Positions 63,814 through 64,000 of a stretch of DNA of 64,000 nt are shown here, in pieces. The stretch's first letter is position 1. Every line of letters begins with the position of its first letter. Source of the stretch: JAWKOK01 sp963765875 (GTDB taxonomy: Bacteria > Chloroflexota > Anaerolineae > Caldilineales > Caldilineaceae); NCBI GenBank assembly GCA_963765875.1, contig CAVXYK010000008.1:124001-188000 (forward strand), written 5' to 3'. Below the pieces are notes generated by a model. That model had not been told where the DNA came from, made no database searches, and was given only the letters and a program-made list of their open reading frames with translations. The translations under genes and the position numbers were made by a program.

Positions 63814-64000
63814 TTAACCTGGCAACAGGTTGCGCAGCCAGCGTGCCGCCTGCTTTGTCCAGTCAGGCCCGGCGTCTCCCCCGGCCTGTTCGGCGTCAAA
63901 TCGTATATGAACGGCCCTGGCATCTTCGTGAAGACCCCAAATCATCAGCCCGACACTGGTTGCATAGGCGGGCGACTCCAGTTTGCGGCTGAGGCCGGTC
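63814..64000 (-). CDS. ftsA: Cell division protein FtsA, C-terminal end (cut by window edge)
   Basis: The minus-strand frame is open from the window edge to TAA at 63816-63814, giving about 61 residues. The stretch KLESPAYATSVGLMIWG is the conserved end of the FtsA actin-like fold (SPxYATxVGL), and the C-terminal WLRNLLPG is a short amphipathic end that may anchor to the membrane. The gene order ftsA-ftsZ supports the call. FtsA tethers FtsZ filaments to the membrane. Confidence 0.85.
   Translation of the reverse strand, partial: TGLSRKLESPAYATSVGLMIWGLHEDARAVHIRFDAEQAGGDAGPDWTKQAARWLRNLLPG

Overview
The window is a 64 kb piece of a moderately GC-rich bacterial chromosome. The most likely source is a Chloroflexota lineage of the Anaerolineae/Caldilineae kind. 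This is an inference from the gene families, not from a search: a B12-dependent single-chain ribonucleotide reductase with NrdR, a DnaD-type protein between DnaB and a DnaC/DnaI-type loader, a Ccm cluster whose CcmE carries Cys instead of His, a DUF2085 protein, and several very large multi-spanning glycosyltransferase-like proteins. There is one tRNA, no rRNA, no CRISPR array and no prophage.

Layout. 1-13.4 kb (+ strand): the tail of galactokinase, then a sugar-utilisation locus: a DapA/NanA-family aldolase, a LacI regulator with two operators, two ABC permeases and a lipoprotein binding protein (no ATPase gene), a TIM-barrel isomerase, a Gfo/Idh/MocA oxidoreductase, a PIG-L deacetylase, a GH84 beta-N-acetylglucosaminidase and a DegT-type aminotransferase. 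Together they look like a route for N-acetylhexosamine-containing glycans that runs through deacetylation and oxidation rather than NagA/NagB. Almost every junction in this locus carries a different imperfect palindrome. 13.6-24.3 kb: a GT39-like protein, a sulfotransferase, a membrane protein, a NarL-type two-component pair whose kinase is frameshifted, and a galactonate-dehydratase-like gene cut in two by a decayed IS3-family element. 24.4-28.2 kb: three exported or lipid-anchored proteins of unknown role. 28.4-29.5 kb: endonuclease III and ribosomal protein S20.

29.9-38.6 kb (- strand): a cytochrome c maturation region (ccmE, a di-heme cytochrome, ccmA, ccmB, ccmC, a 45-residue ccmD, ccdA), with a glutaredoxin-like gene and DUF2085 downstream and HxlR, metallo-hydrolase and DUF2007 genes upstream. 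The ccdA product appears circularly permuted. 38.7-43.5 kb: a GT39-like protein, an exported glycoside hydrolase and an SH3 lipoprotein. 43.6-47.9 kb: a helicase-loading cluster (dnaB, a DnaD-like gene, and a loader with two fused AAA+ domains) plus a BFN-domain gene. 48.2 kb: tRNA-Pro(CGG). 48.4-54.6 kb: two large membrane proteins, lysS and greA. 55.2-59.2 kb: a methyltransferase, an amylosucrase and an LLM-type oxidoreductase, all frameshifted. 59.4-64 kb: nrdJ, nrdR, ftsZ and the end of ftsA.

Single-base frameshifts are frequent (kinase, glutaredoxin, ccdA, a glycosyltransferase, lysS, methyltransferase, amylosucrase, LLM, IS3) but uneven: 1-16 kb and 59-64 kb look clean. Some may be assembly errors. 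The clusters in amylosucrase and the LLM gene look more like real decay. All coordinates and translations were worked out by eye; no database search was run.
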